From: Sabellastarte sp. h YS-2021
Lineage: Eukaryota; Annelida; Polychaeta; Sabellida; Sabellidae
Assembly: GCA_964017235.1 (NCBI GenBank)
Contig: OZ024927.1
Location: forward strand, 24,261,160 to 24,325,159
Reading direction: 5' to 3'
Length of the DNA stretch: 64,000 nucleotides
Shown: positions 21,510 through 32,984 of the stretch, piece by piece
Layout: each line of letters starts with the position of its first letter
Numbering within the stretch: the first letter of the stretch is position 1
Program-made: the position numbers and the translations under genes
The notes under the pieces: model-generated
The model's database searches: none
Told to the model about the DNA's origin: nothing
The model's input: the letters and a program-made list of their open reading frames with translations, nothing else

Positions 21510-22511
21510 TCAGAAAAAGCTCGAAATGATAGAGGCAAAAGTGCAGGGAATGGTGGAGGAAGCCTGCGTAGCATTTTGCAAGTATGTCCACACTGCAGGA
21601 CTACGCCATAGGCCGTGTGACATGATGTTTTGTAAGGGGATGTTATTGTCAAATGCAAGTGTGGCTCCTGACCTGCGAAAAGTGTGGAATCCATGGCCAG
21701 TGGGAGATATTCTCAGGTTTGCAAGTATTTGCTTCAAAGCATCCCTAACTACAGTGTCAATGACCTGGTTAAAGGGTGGGTATCTATTTGCAAATAAAGG
21801 ACCTGTATCATGGAGTGGCCTCGATGCTAGCAATGTTTTTAGGGCTCTAACAGGACAGAGCCAGTAGTTGTCAATTTGAGGGATTTGGATAACATGATGT
21901 GACTTGTTATCTTGCATGGTTTTGCACCATTTCAATATTAAATGAGCTCCTGGGGGTGCAAATATGACATCTTGCCTCAGGAAATGCTTGTTGGGGTCAA
22001 ATTGTTTAAGACTATGGGGAGCTATGTTGGACATCCTTAAGAAAGCGTAAAACGCAGTAAGGAATATTGCTCTGAAGAGGATGGGGTCTAGTAATGTCTC
22101 ACATTGCTGTGAGATTAAGTATAAAGTGGGTATGTCAAATATGCCCCTAGGTGTGGGGCGGAAAGGAGAGTGGATGGATAAACCTCTAAGGTATCTGGTG
22201 ACCAGGGGGTGAGCTACAGCTGAGTGGTCAAGGTTATAAAAGGAAGCCATGGTGGAGATGGATGACAAATAGTTTCTTATGACCTTGACTGAAATGGAAT
22301 TTTTATGGAGGTATTCTAAAAATGTGAGAATGTTATGTAATGTGATGTCCTTGAGTAACTCCATGAACATAACAAAAGCCAGGTAGGTTCTAAAGTGTGT
22401 CCTGTGGGCAGAAGCTGTTGATGGTCTGTAGGCTCTGTGGATGACTTGCCAAGCTGAGTCCAGGAGTAAGCTTGAAGAGGAGGTAGCTCCTGAAATCAGA
22501 TAGACATGTCG
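21510..22511 (-). CDS. DIRS B tyrosine recombinase
   Basis: The frame is open from about 22511 (reading ATSSSSLLLDSAWQV, without ATG) to the stop at 21510. The first ATG at 22370 gives 286 residues. An N-terminal helical core-binding region is followed by the catalytic domain with FLRMSN (first Arg), LKWCKT (Lys), HTFRRSG (His and second Arg), HGLW (His/Trp) and WTYLQ (Tyr nucleophile). All catalytic positions of the family are present. It integrates circular DIRS cDNA by site-specific recombination. There is no start codon at the natural N-terminus, so expression would need the upstream frame or a lost ATG. Confidence 0.8.
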   Translation of the reverse strand, partial: RHVYLISGATSSSSLLLDSAWQVIHRAYRPSTASAHRTHFRTYLAFVMFMELLKDITLHNILTFLEYLHKNSISVKVIRNYLSSISTMASFYNLDHSAVAHPLVTRYLRGLSIHSPFRPTPRGIFDIPTLYLISQQCETLLDPILFRAIFLTAFYAFLRMSNIAPHSLKQFDPNKHFLRQDVIFAPPGAHLILKWCKTMQDNKSHHVIQIPQIDNYWLCPVRALKTLLASRPLHDTGPLFANRYPPFNQVIDTVVRDALKQILANLRISPTGHGFHTFRRSGATLAFDNNIPLQNIMSHGLWRSPAVWTYLQNATQASSTIPCTFASIISSFF

Positions 22512-22581
22512 AGGTGAAAAAATGATAGAGGAATTTTAAACCATTGATAATTCTCCTTAAGGTTTTGAAGGAGGTATTGAT

Positions 22582-23805
22582 CTACATTTTATCTGAGTAT
22601 AGCCTAGAAAGAAGGTCAGCAATGGTGTTATTGATGCCTTTAATATGGTCTACTTGTATTTCAATGTCGAGAGTGGCAGTAATCATCCAGATGTTACGGA
22701 TGCAGGCCGCTAGGAAGGGATCTTTGGTCTTACTGGTCTGTACCACCTGGACTACAGCCAAGTTGTCACAGTAAAATCTTACTAATGAATGCTTCCAATG
22801 ATCACCCCAAACTCGCAATGCTAGCAAGATATTGAACATTTCCCAATGTACTATTCCCATTTCGAAGGTGGGGATGGGGTAGATGGGGGTGGTGTAAACC
22901 CTACTTCCCCAGACCCCCCCTAAACCTGTGAGGGATGCGTCAATCTGGAGGGTGTGGGGTTGCTGGATAGGGCTTTTCACCAGAATAGCCTTGCCATTGA
23001 ACTGAGGAAGAAACCGAATAAACCAGTGAATGTCTTGTTTCATCTCTGTGGAAATTTTAAACCTATTTTTGTGGCAGTTTTGTCGAAAAGTGGCTAGAAT
23101 ACGGTTGACAAAAATACGAGCTGGTTTCACGCATTTGTGTAAATACTGTAATTTTCCTAATAGGGATTGTAAATGTTTTTTGGAAATAGTGTTTCTACAT
23201 AGTGTTTTCATGCACTGGTCATATATGGCCTCTATTTTTGCTGCATCAATGCTCAAGGTATTAGTGTTGAGGTCTGGACAAATACCCAAACATGTGAGCG
23301 TGCGAGTTGGTGGAGTTCTCTTGTCGCTATTCATGGGGAGACCCAGTTCTTGCAAGAGGGTATCAAACGCTTGTTGAGCCTTAGATTTAGGGTTGATTAA
23401 AATGAAGTCATCAATATAGGCAAAAGTTTTGAAGCCTTTACGCTTCATAATATGTGTAATTACGTCGGCTACTAATTAAAAAGAAGCGGCTCCATGGATC
23501 CAGCCAAAAGCTTCCGACAGATCCTGATAGTACTGGCCTTTCCATGACAGTCCAAACTTAAGTGCATCACCAGGATCGACCCTGAGGTTTCTAAAGGCTC
23601 TAGAAATGTCAATTTTCGACATGAGTATTTCATTGGGGTTGTTTCGAATTTCATCACAAATATCGTCAATGGTAGGGAATTTTAGAGTGAATCTTTTGCC
23701 ATCGAATAGTTGTTTATCAACATTGTCATTCAATGATTGACCTTTTGGATATGATAAGTTAAGAATAACCCTTCTTTTATCCATGTCTTTGGGTCGGGTT
23801 AACAT
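22582..23805 (-). pseudogene. DIRS B reverse transcriptase-RNase H with one premature stop
   Basis: The RT N-terminal half (23805-23479) has RRVILNLSYPKGQSLND, then SKIDISRAFRNLRVDP (catalytic Asp of motif A) and FGWIHGAASF. A TAA at 23478-23476 follows, and the same frame continues LVADVITHIMKRKGF, then AYIDDF (the YxDD box). Elsewhere this family has Gln at the stop position, so a C-to-T change of CAA is likely. RNase H follows: LQIDASLTGLGGVWG (Asp), HWEMFN (Glu), YCDNLAV (Asp) and IADLLSR (Asp), all present. One stop codon is therefore the only visible lesion in this 1.2-kb stretch. Confidence 0.85.
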
Positions 23806-24119
23806 GGGAGAACAGTGGAAATTATCAGAAGGGATCTCAGGGAAAGAACCCAGGATTGCTCCATGTGCCTTTTCTTTATCAAGATACTGTTGGATAGCTT
23901 GAGGATACTGAAGAGCCGAAAAATGGTTGGATATATTAGTATTGTGGATAGAATCCGGATCAGTGAGGGATAAAGGAAAACCAAACTTGAGATATTGGTA
24001 AATCCTTTGGTCTGGATAATCTGCAAGGTATTTTTCCCATGCAGGTAGGTTCAGGTTGCTTTTAATAGGGAATCTAGCTTGCTTATAGTTTGGAAGGCCA
24101 GTTGCCCTAATAATGTTGC

Positions 24120-24801
24120 CTATTTTTGTAACTTGGTCAATGCTATCATACTGACAAAAGTCCCTGCCTGGACCAATAAATTTAAATTCAGTTTCTTGTA
24201 AAGATATAAAACCCCTGTCCTTCTCTGGATCATTAAAGTCTTTGGAAGTCCCAGCACTGCTGGACTCAACAAAATTTTCACGATGTTCGAAACGACGCCG
24301 TTGTCTCTAGGCCTGACTTTGCTTGTTACATTGTGAATAAGCTTGTCCTGTTTTTCTATCAGGTTCATTATGATTCTGTCCATGTACTTCTCATAGGACA
24401 TGTTTAAGCAATTAAAAATCCTATAATCTTGCTTAAAATTGTCAGCAGTAATATCAGCATTCACCTTATCTGATTTAGTGATTTTCTGTATTTCCAGTGA
24501 ACGGTGAATCATCATATTTTGGGTATATAAAATTTCCAGACGTTCCACAGGAAAAGCCCCACAGTGGTAGAGCTGACCAGGGCCAAAAATGCTGTTACTC
24601 ACTATATAGAGGAATTCCCCAACTAGATGGCCATCAGTAGTAAGATACACAATATGGATATAGTTACCAGTTTCTGGACAAAATTTACACCAGTTGGTGT
24701 ATTGTAAGGTGGCCATGTAGAGAATACAAGGAAAATCACTACAATAGTGGTCAGCTGGTAGCACTGTGAAACATTTGCTGTCAAACTCTTTGTTAAGCAT
24801 G

Positions 24802-24840
<39 letters not shown>

Positions 24841-25194
24841 ATGCTGAGTCGTAACCTGGGGACGAGATGATTCACCCCTGATGTTAGGAAACTCATCAGC
24901 TGTTTTGTTAACATGATGGAACAATTGCTGGGACTTTCCAGCATTACAAACATGATTATACTCATTGCACAACAAGTTATCATCATCACTTTTTACATTC
25001 ATATTACAATTACTGTTTAAACTGTCACTGTATAAGCATTCATTTGCACTTTCACAATCACCAACATTAGTTAAGCAAGTTATAGAATAACCAGACTTAT
25101 TAGTTAAGTTACTATTGCGTTCATTTTGATGTTTTAATTTACATAATTCATTGTTTTTGTCCCGACCCCTGCGTCCAGGTGGTTGACCTAAAAC
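24120..25194 (-). pseudogene. DIRS B pol, N-terminal region, split by a C34 tract
   Basis: The frame that follows gag is open from 25194 to the homopolymer at 24836-24803. After it, the continuation (VMLNKEFDSKCFTVLPADHY... to ...GTFVSMIALTKLQK) is in another frame. The part after the tract has Cys and aromatic residues (CSDFPCILYM, then NWCKFCPETG) but no domain I recognise. It corresponds to the variable region ahead of RT in DIRS pol. Confidence 0.55.
24803..24836. repeat. Homopolymer C34
   Basis: Thirty-four consecutive C on the plus strand (poly-Gly codons on the minus strand). It changes the pol frame. The length may be unreliable in the assembly. Confidence 0.9.
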
Positions 25195-25632
25195 CTAGCT
25201 GGAAGTAGCTGACTTCTCTTGCCTCTTATTTTTAAAGTTACATTTACTTTTAGGATGGTTTGCTGTGCGACCTTGTTTGCCACAAAAACTGCAACTATGT
25301 TTGTACAACCCGTGGTGACCTTCGTGTGTGCACGACCTCTCATTGAAGTATTTGCAAAATTTCTTCAGAGATGGTGGAGCAGAGTGTGAATTAATCAACG
25401 AGACTTGCGACACGCTTAATCTGTTCAGTGCCCACTGTGTGGAATCATTCCAGGTCAGGTTACCCTCTTCCAATTCGTGCATGGAACAGGCCCAGGCATT
25501 CTTAGCTGCAGTGAAAGGAATAGATACTGCGTCCTTCATGGCTGCAATTACTTGAATTAAAGCTTCTCTGGAAGTAGCATGGTCCTGCATATGTAGAATG
25601 TTGGTTAACTGGCCTGCCACCCATTGTGGCAT
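25195..25632 (-). pseudogene. DIRS B gag, C-terminal frame with zinc fingers
   Basis: A 145-residue frame with the gag core (AKNAWACSMHELEEGNLTW) and C-terminal Cys/His clusters (CKYFNERSCTHEGHH and CSFC...HPKSKC), the same order as in the gags at 532-1509 and 36262-37911. It ends in TAG (25197-25195). The same frame then stays open for about 120 codons into pol, so here gag and pol are in phase and separated by a single amber codon. Confidence 0.75.
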
Positions 25633-26393
25633 GGACAGATCATTGTAAAGTAAACGTTTTTTCCCATTCGACCCATGAAACCCTCATTGGGCCATCTGAC
25701 TTCAGGTACAACAGATACAGTGTCATGAGTATTGTAATGGCCAGACCTGCGATGTGGCTTACCTTGAGCAGATTCCTGCCTGTTCTGGCTGTCATACGAA
25801 GCCAAGATACTGTACACAGTCTCTGACACATTTGGAAGTCGCCTGATGGTTTCCAAGTTAGGCAACACGGCGTCGTTGGGAAGGTTGGATGAGAATCTCC
25901 CCCCTGTGGCCTGTGGGTGATGGTTCGAACCGAGGTGTTCATCGTTGGAGAGAGAGGTGGTGTTGCTGACAACAGGGCGTGGGGTTTGTATCCCCCTGAC
26001 ATCTCCTGGATTATGAACATGTGGTGCTGTTGTAATGCCCTGGTGTTGGGATGGACCAGCGGCTGGACCCTGTGACTGTGACCAGTGGTTAGTGGGATAG
26101 GAGGACTCTAACGACTGCCGTTCCAGTTTCGTCATTCTATCAGAAAGGGACTGATTGGAAGCTTTAATGTCTGCTAACATGGCAAGAACCGTATCGTGAT
26201 TACCTTGTGGTTCTGCAGGTGGAGGAGGTTGAGGCGATGAAACTGAAGATGAGCCCAACGTGCCATCTTGCAGAAATGATTCCTCATGAATCTGATTCTT
26301 CCGACGAATCTTCCTTGTTGAAATTCTGGCACGAGCAGAAGCTGTCACTCTTTTCCTCTGGCCAGATGGAGTTTTCTTAGGATTCGACGGCAT
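25605..26393 (-). pseudogene. DIRS B gag, N-terminal frame
   Basis: A 262-residue frame starting MPSNPKKTPSGQRKRVTASA. It is basic at the N-terminus, then Pro/Gln/Ser-rich with a short predicted coiled-coil stretch (LADIKASNQSLSDRMTKLER) comparable to that of the other gag copies. At 25662-25656 the frame passes GGA AAA AAC GTT and ends soon after. The conserved gag continuation (LYNDLSMPQWVAGQL) is in the -1 frame at 25632-25195. Loss of one A from an A7 run is the simplest explanation. Confidence 0.7.
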
Positions 26394-28185
26394 TCTTGTA
26401 TATATGTTGAACTGTAACTTTATAACACTAAAACCACTTTGTAAATATGTATATCATTCCTAAAACTTGTAAAATCACTTGTAAATAAACACAAAGTAAC
26501 TGATAAAATCCTGTTTGGTTTCTTCAAGTATTTACATTCAATTATATAATACATGTGTGTCCTTTGACTGATACTTCGAAAATGAAGTGAGAAACCCCAC
26601 CACATGGGGCTAATGAACTGGAACGACATTGATTGGTGTAACTAATTGATACATAATATTTTACCTAGAAACAGTGTACAGTAGACCTACGAATTAAGGT
26701 AGTGGTCAAACTGACCCAGCAGGCTCCTACATAGCCGTGCTCTACACAGTACGTAACACTTAGATATTTATACCTTACTTTAGTTTCAGATTTACCAAAT
26801 TTATATTACTTTGCAATTGTATCCCTATCACATACTAAATAACGCCTTCATTCTTACTTAAAAGTATACTTAAAATTTCTTACTGTAATGCCAAAATAAT
26901 GCAAATATAATTGAAAAAAAATCAACACTTTTCAGACATAATGTATTATATTACCCATTACATTAATTTAATAACATTGCATTACACATTACAAAATGTA
27001 CACTTGACATGCATGCCCATTACTGATGACTACACGGTACAGTGTAAATAGGCTATAATACATTTCACAAAGAGTTTATTTACAAAATCTGTGTACATGC
27101 TTCATGTCATGCGTAAGGAGGTGCCACATAGTATATTTATTAAACAGTCTGTCTGAAAGGCAACCAGACACTGGTACAACAAAATTTGTTTAACCCACCA
27201 TGAATTTGTACCATGCCATGTTTTTAGAACAAATTTTGTGCATTGTTCTCCTGACTAAAATAGACAAAGGAAGCTGATTTCATATTGATTTAGCAATCAA
27301 TACAGATGGCAAATGATTGGAACATTGTCCAACTTTTAAATAAACCTCTTAATTATTTTAGTACAATAATTTTAACACAGCAACTGTAATTGTTAAAAAA
27401 TGTTTTGCAATAAAAACTGTGAAACGTTGAAAAACTAGCCTTTCATATTTTTTTATATTTTAATCAAAGAACATTTAAAAACATATTACAAACAGGAATG
27501 CATGATACATATATGTGACATTCTATGGTCTGGGTAAACCTTCCTGTCAGACCAGAATACATCCCTTATTTGAGTACAGAATGCACCACACAGTTAAATA
27601 TTGTCACCTAACTAACAAAGGACAGGAAAAAAGGGACAACCTTCTAACTTTTGACATATGTGTAACTGAATTTACAAATATTAAGTAATAATAGATTTTC
27701 ATATGTATATGACTGTTAAAAATCATGGAATGAATATCAGTATTTCAGGAACTACTGATAAAGTACAAAGCTCATTATTGAGTGACTATTTTCCTTATTC
27801 AGGTGAGTTTGTAAAATTATTATTCTAAATCAACAAAATTACATCTTCCTGAATTTATGTGTGCAAATGAGAGCTGGAAAAGATATTAACTTTGGTTGTT
27901 GTGGGTTTTGACAAATACTTGTGTCTTAAAATATGCAAAATAGTTCAAACATTTAAACATGTACCTAATAATAATTTCACAAACTTCTTTTATAAATATC
28001 AGATGTCTTATCTGAAGTAATTTTGTTTGTCTTTAATATACAACCATTGAAGCATACGGAAGTGGCTAAAACTTGATGTGAAACATCCTCGAAAGCACAA
28101 ATGTCCAAGAAGAAAAAGTGTATAGTCCAAAAGTAAGGCAAGCTGGAAGAAAGTCACTAAAACAAATTTTCATTAATGGGAAGTT
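26394..28185. other. AT-rich non-coding DNA upstream of DIRS B
   Basis: Contains the unidentified 5' end of element B (within 26394-26760) and an ATTACATTA-rich patch at 26940-27000 that matches 20880-20893. No gene is seen. Confidence 0.35.
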
Positions 28186-29060
28186 TCTACCTGAGATATA
28201 AACAAGGCCGCTACCGCAGCGGTTATCTCCCACCTTAGAATCAGTAATGATGGAGAACTAAAGGAGATATAAGGCCTTTAATTGTAGTAAGATGACAAAG
28301 GGGTCAAAGGTAAAAGTCAGCAATTGGAAAAGAGTCTCAGGCCTTGAATTCCTAGCCATACATATTTTGCACATATTTGATGAACCTAGCTGCAATATTT
28401 CAAGTTTTAGAGCATCTTAATGATTTTTAAATAATTGGCCATGGCGGCCATTTTGTTTTTCAAAATAAGGCCAAAATTTTTCTCAGGCAAAACATTTGAA
28501 GGCCAGGACTTTTGATGGTCTGTCTTTATATTCTGAAGCCATAGCACCTATTATAATGGAGAAATAAGGACATTTTAGTAGCAGGGGTCAAAGGTCAAAT
28601 TCAACACCTGGAAAAAATTCTCAGACCATGACTTCCTACAAGTTATTTTCACATTCTGAACCTCTAAGAGCAATTTTAGGGGAGATATAAGGCTTTTAAT
28701 AGAATAACTCCATTTGACATTTAACATGTGATATGGCGGCCATTTTGTTTTTGAACTAGGCCAAAATTCCTATCAGGCTAGCTTTTCTAGCCATATAGCT
28801 TTCGTGCAAATTTAGATTTAGAGCACCTTTATGATTTTCATAAAAATGGCAGCCATTTTGTTTTTCAAAATGAGGCTTAAATTTTGCAGAGACAGGTTTT
28901 CATAGCCATAAACATTCCCTGCAAATTTGGTGAAGATATCTTTATAAATGAATGAGATATTAAGGTTTATGTAAAAACGTGACGGACGGACACATGCATA
29001 TACAGAAGGCGTTCTATAATCTCCCGACCACAGCCTTCAGCTGCAGGCGGGAGATAATAC
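28186..29060. repeat. Interspersed non-coding repeat with palindromic ends
   Basis: It begins near GCCGCTACCGCAGCGGTTAT (short palindrome) and CTCCC, and ends with CAGCCTTCAGCTGCAGGCGG then GAGATAA. Inside are several diverged units containing GGCGGCCATTTTGTTTTT and AGGCCAAAA, separated by GGAGATATAAGG. There are no coding frames. The units resemble those in the blocks at 9.3-9.9 and 20.0-20.4 kb. Element class unknown. Confidence 0.5.
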
Positions 29061-29713
29061 AGATTTAAAATTTAACCAGGAATCAATTAATCTGCTTTTT
29101 AAATTTTTTTCTCAAAATTTAACCGTTTTTTTCCTTCAATGAAGCCCTACCTACACAAAAAATCATCAAGATGCATTCACAAATACAGAAAGACAAGCGG
29201 ACAAACATACACATCCAAAACAGAACCATCTTGGCACAGATAGCCAGGTATTGTCTTCATGTCAGACAAAAAAATCAGTGATCAGTTTCTTCACATTGTG
29301 GTATTCATTTTATATTCCAGTCTAGCCTTGCTTAAGCTGAAGTTTATTTATAAGAAAGTAAAAACTTTCAGTTTCATAATAATTTTTGACTAATGTTTAT
29401 ATGTACACATACCTTACATAGACTTGCTTTTCACCAGCATACTGCGAAGACAGCTTATATTGCCTAACTTGTATGGGCGCTTTATATATTTGGAAAAAAA
29501 GGTTCCAATATGAGTCTTAAGCAAGACTAGTATCAGTCAGCAAAGTATTAAATTTCGAATATAGGCAATGCATGTCCAAAAGAAATACCAAAAAAAAAAG
29601 AAAAAGAAAACTAGAAAAAGATGAACCTACCTTTCCTGTGTACCCACCTGTCTAAACAGCAAACCATAGATAAGTAAGTTTAAGAACACTAAAAAGATTG
29701 GTGCAGGATTAGT

Positions 29714-29855
29714 ATGGACAAGGTGTGATATTGTTTGGTTGTAATTTTATTTAAGTTATTGGGTTAACTAGTTATGGTAAGAAATGGACAAGGTGTGATA
29801 TTGTTTGGTTGTAATTTTATTTAAGTTATTGGGTTAACTAGTTGTAGTGAGAAAT
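29714..29855. repeat. 70-bp tandem dimer
   Basis: ATGGACAAGGTGTGATATTG starts both copies at 29714 and 29784. The copies differ only near the end of the second. Confidence 0.9.
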
Positions 29856-30084
29856 GTTGAAACAATGTGTGAGAATCCGCGGGAAATGTCCGTTGAGCGA
29901 TAATACCCGATAGAGCACTATTTACAATTTTACCAAGTTGAAGGAGGTAATATGTGCAAGCAGTGAATGTTAAACAACTAAATATTTTATAAAATGACAA
30001 TAAAAACAGATACAGACCAGCAAGCTGTGTAAAAACGAGAATATTAGTACCGGTCCGTTATGACAATATAAAAACACGTCTCGC

Positions 30085-31203
30085 CTATATTCATCCAACA
30101 CCATGTGTTGTGTTCTCACTTCCGTATGGTGTGCCTCAGGGTTCTGTCCTGGGCCCCCTCCTTTTTACCCTTTACACAACCCCTCTCAGTAATATCATTT
30201 CCAATTTCAATGTCACCCACCATCTATATGCTGATGACACCCAAATATATCTAGCATTGGACAATAGGAATTTTGATTCCAGTTTCGCTGAGCTTACAGA
30301 GTGTCTCACATGTATCCAAAACTGGATGGCTGGCGTGAAATTGAAACTCAATCCCGAGAAAACTGAATTTATTATAATAGGTGATAGACAAGCCAGAGAG
30401 TCCCTCATTAATAAATTCCCTACTCAACTTCTCGGAAATTCTATTTCCCCTACTGATACAGTCAAGAACCTGGGTGTAATTTTTGACTCTGGAAACACCT
30501 TTTCCAACCACATAACTAATATGTGTCGAGCCTGCTACTACCACCTTAAGGACCTAAGACGTATTCGTAAATTCCTCAGTGTGGAAACTGCAGCCTTGCT
30601 TGCAAACTCAATGATCAGTAGTCGACTTGACTACTGCAATTCCCTACTTTATGGCATCAGTAAGTACAATGTTGCTAAACTCCAAAAGATACAAAATGCC
30701 CTTTGTAGAATTGTTTTTAGACTTGATAGAACTAGCCATGTCACTCCTTTTCTTCAAAAACTACACTGGCTTCCTATCACTTACCGTATATTGTTTAAGT
30801 ACAATCTAATTACTTTCAAGGCTATAAATTTCTCTCAACCCATATACCTATCATCCTTGATCAAAACCAGTTGTCTAACACGTGGAAATCGTCTTTCTCT
30901 TTCCTCAGCCTCTCACAAAAAGGCCATCGGTAGGAGAGGTTTTGTAGTGGCTTCCCCCATAGAATGGAACAGACTCCCACAATCAGTACGATCACAACAA
31001 ACAATAACAGGTTTCCGTAGCCAGCTAAAGACCTACTTGTTTAGATTAGCATATCCTCCACCATAGTACATCTCCCTGGCGGGCGCTAACCTTGGATCAT
31101 GACCTCGAACGTCCCTCGACTTTCCCTTTTTGATTTCAAGCGCATTAGAGGATGTTGCATCAATTTTGCGCTATATAAATGTTTCTATTCTATTCTATTC
31201 TAT
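30085..31203 (+). mobile_element. 5'-truncated LINE with RT and (TTCTA)n tail
   Basis: Includes the 3' part of ORF2 (30110-31066), a 3'-UTR with CGGGCGCTAA and GCGCTATATAAATG, and a (TTCTA)n tail at 31183-31203. The 5' boundary lies just before the open frame. This is a standard incomplete target-primed insertion. Confidence 0.85.
30110..31066 (+). pseudogene. Non-LTR reverse transcriptase, C-terminal half
   Basis: A 318-residue open frame. It starts within RT palm motif B ([14 protein letters not shown]), has the catalytic YADD box ([12 protein letters not shown]), then [38 protein letters not shown] and the C-terminal [10 protein letters not shown]...[12 protein letters not shown]. These motifs are typical of the CR1/L2/Jockey-group LINEs. 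The fingers and endonuclease domains are lost by 5' truncation, so no full protein is encoded even though this part has no stops, suggesting recent insertion. The nominal Met is not the real start. Confidence 0.85.
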
Positions 31204-32215
31204 GTGAAAATGTATGCCAAAAAGAAACATTGGAGCTTAACAACGCTTAAAACAGTCTGTAAAATTTTGGAAAGCTGGGATTGAAGTGATAATATAGCAA
31301 GTAATGACCCTGTTACAATTCATGTCAGCTGTTGGATAAAACCCATAAAGGCTAAACCCTAGCAGCTTTTGCCTTTGTACAATTCATTCTGCAATCTTAA
31401 CATCTAATTTTGAAGCTATCCAGCATCACCCTTTATCATAAATTTTGGCTTAACATTATCTAAACAAGAACTCTTGATGTTGCTGAATCTTTTCAGGGTT
31501 ATATTATGATCTATAAATGTCATTCTATTGGGGTTGTTTAGTACCTCCAATGTACCACCATAAATCTGCATTACAAAAGACCTGTTCCATGCACCACAAA
31601 CACTTGTATATTGAAGGATATGGCACTTCAGTACGTACAATTTCATTGAAGAGCAACATCCCATGAGATTAAATGTTTTGCTGTTTTAATTATTCTTCAT
31701 TTCTCGCGAATTTAACTGAAAGAATGTAATGAAGACAAATAGTAAAACATGTAAACAAATTAGATGAACATATAAAGTGCCAGATACCTCCAACATGATC
31801 AAATTGTATGCTCTTTAAGTTCTTTTAAATATATTAAATGAAATAGAAGAATTCTTTAGTGTGCAAGCCAAACGATAATGCTCTAGTATATGTTTGAACA
31901 AAGAGGGTAAATTCATTCAGTGATATTATTGTAACATCACTTTAACACTGGATTTACTTACTGCACAATCAGAAATTTTCACTAGGCATTAATTTTAGCT
32001 GTTTTAACTGACGAGCTTGGGGACTCAAAATCAATTCTTAGTGAATTTTTAAATCCATATTTTGTCTTCAGTGCAGACTGACTATTACTTAATTAATTCT
32101 AGTGAATTAGTGGTGAAGGCAATAAGCTCAAAACAATAGTTTCTAAGTTCTAAAATGCTATTGTTGCATCCTTTTTACGTCTACCATTTGTCCAATAAGC
32201 AAAAAGGTTTAATGT
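31204..32215. other. Non-coding DNA between LINE and DIRS A
   Basis: AT-rich, no gene or recognisable repeat seen. Confidence 0.4.
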
Positions 32216-32273
32216 AGAAATAAAGTCGGAGGGTGAGTACTTTATGACCTCTATAAAAGGACGAAACTTCCGG
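32216..32273. repeat. DIRS A inverted terminal repeat, 3' copy
   Basis: Starts AGAAATAAAGTC and ends ACTTCCGG. It is the reverse complement of 38219-38276 at 52 of 58 positions. Confidence 0.9.
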
Positions 32274-32984
32274 TGGATAATGGGTGAGCGCGGCAGCGCA
32301 AGTCCATCAGTCCCAACAGTTAGCCAGAGAATTGAGTGAAGAAGTTAAGGTAAAAATAAGAAAAAGATGAAAGAAAAGATAGGATGAGATGTGAAGTAAC
32401 AGTCGCATATGCAAAAAATTTAAATTTATTTTATTTGTTAATTCTACCTGTACAATATTAATACATTCACACTATTTCTATTAACTTCATCTAAACACCT
32501 ATGCGATGTCAATTAATGGTTATACCATCCTGACCAATTCCAATAACAAAATCACATAATTAGTTATTGTGTATGTATAGCAACACTAAAACAATATATA
32601 AAATACACTTGTTCATTTTACATATGTTCTACATGAGGACATTGTATTATAAAATTAGTGATGATTATGTACTCATTAATAATTGTTTCTGACATGTAAG
32701 ATAAAACATTTACATCTAAAAATTTCATATTAAATACAGCTTGTTAGTATCTATGAATCAAATCTATTTACAGGTAATGTAAGTAATAATTGGGATTGAA
32801 CCTGTGTCCCAAGATTGTAATTGCAGCAAGTAAAACAATATAGCTGCCAACAATAATAAGTCTAGACATTTCAATTCTAAAAATATGATAAGACCATGTA
32901 CTTGGCCTCCCAAGTTACTGTTTGTAATAAGTACATAGAAATTGATCTACAAATATAAACCACCAAAGCCCAACCATAGGGTAG
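32274..32984 (-). other. DIRS A 3' non-coding region
   Basis: AT-rich except for a GC-rich patch near 32285-32330. The internal complementary region expected for DIRS elements should be here, but I could not match it by eye. Confidence 0.4.

Larger units (their letters stand above)
21510..26393 (-). mobile_element. DIRS-like retrotransposon B, nearly complete but frameshifted
   Basis: Minus-strand order: gag (26393-25195, in two frames), pol N-terminal region (25194-24120), RT (23805-22584, interrupted by one stop), RNase H and recombinase (about 22511-21510). This is the DIRS gene order. Disruptions are a -1 shift in gag at 25656-25662, a TAG between gag and pol, a 34-base C tract and an ochre codon in RT. 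RNase H and recombinase catalytic residues are intact, so the copy is fairly young. Terminal repeats were not found. Confidence 0.85.

Noticed and set aside
20770..27000. ATTACATTA-rich patches on both sides of DIRS B as its terminal repeats.
   Set aside because: Shared motif is short and low-complexity, and lies well outside the likely element ends; more likely a simple-repeat target region.
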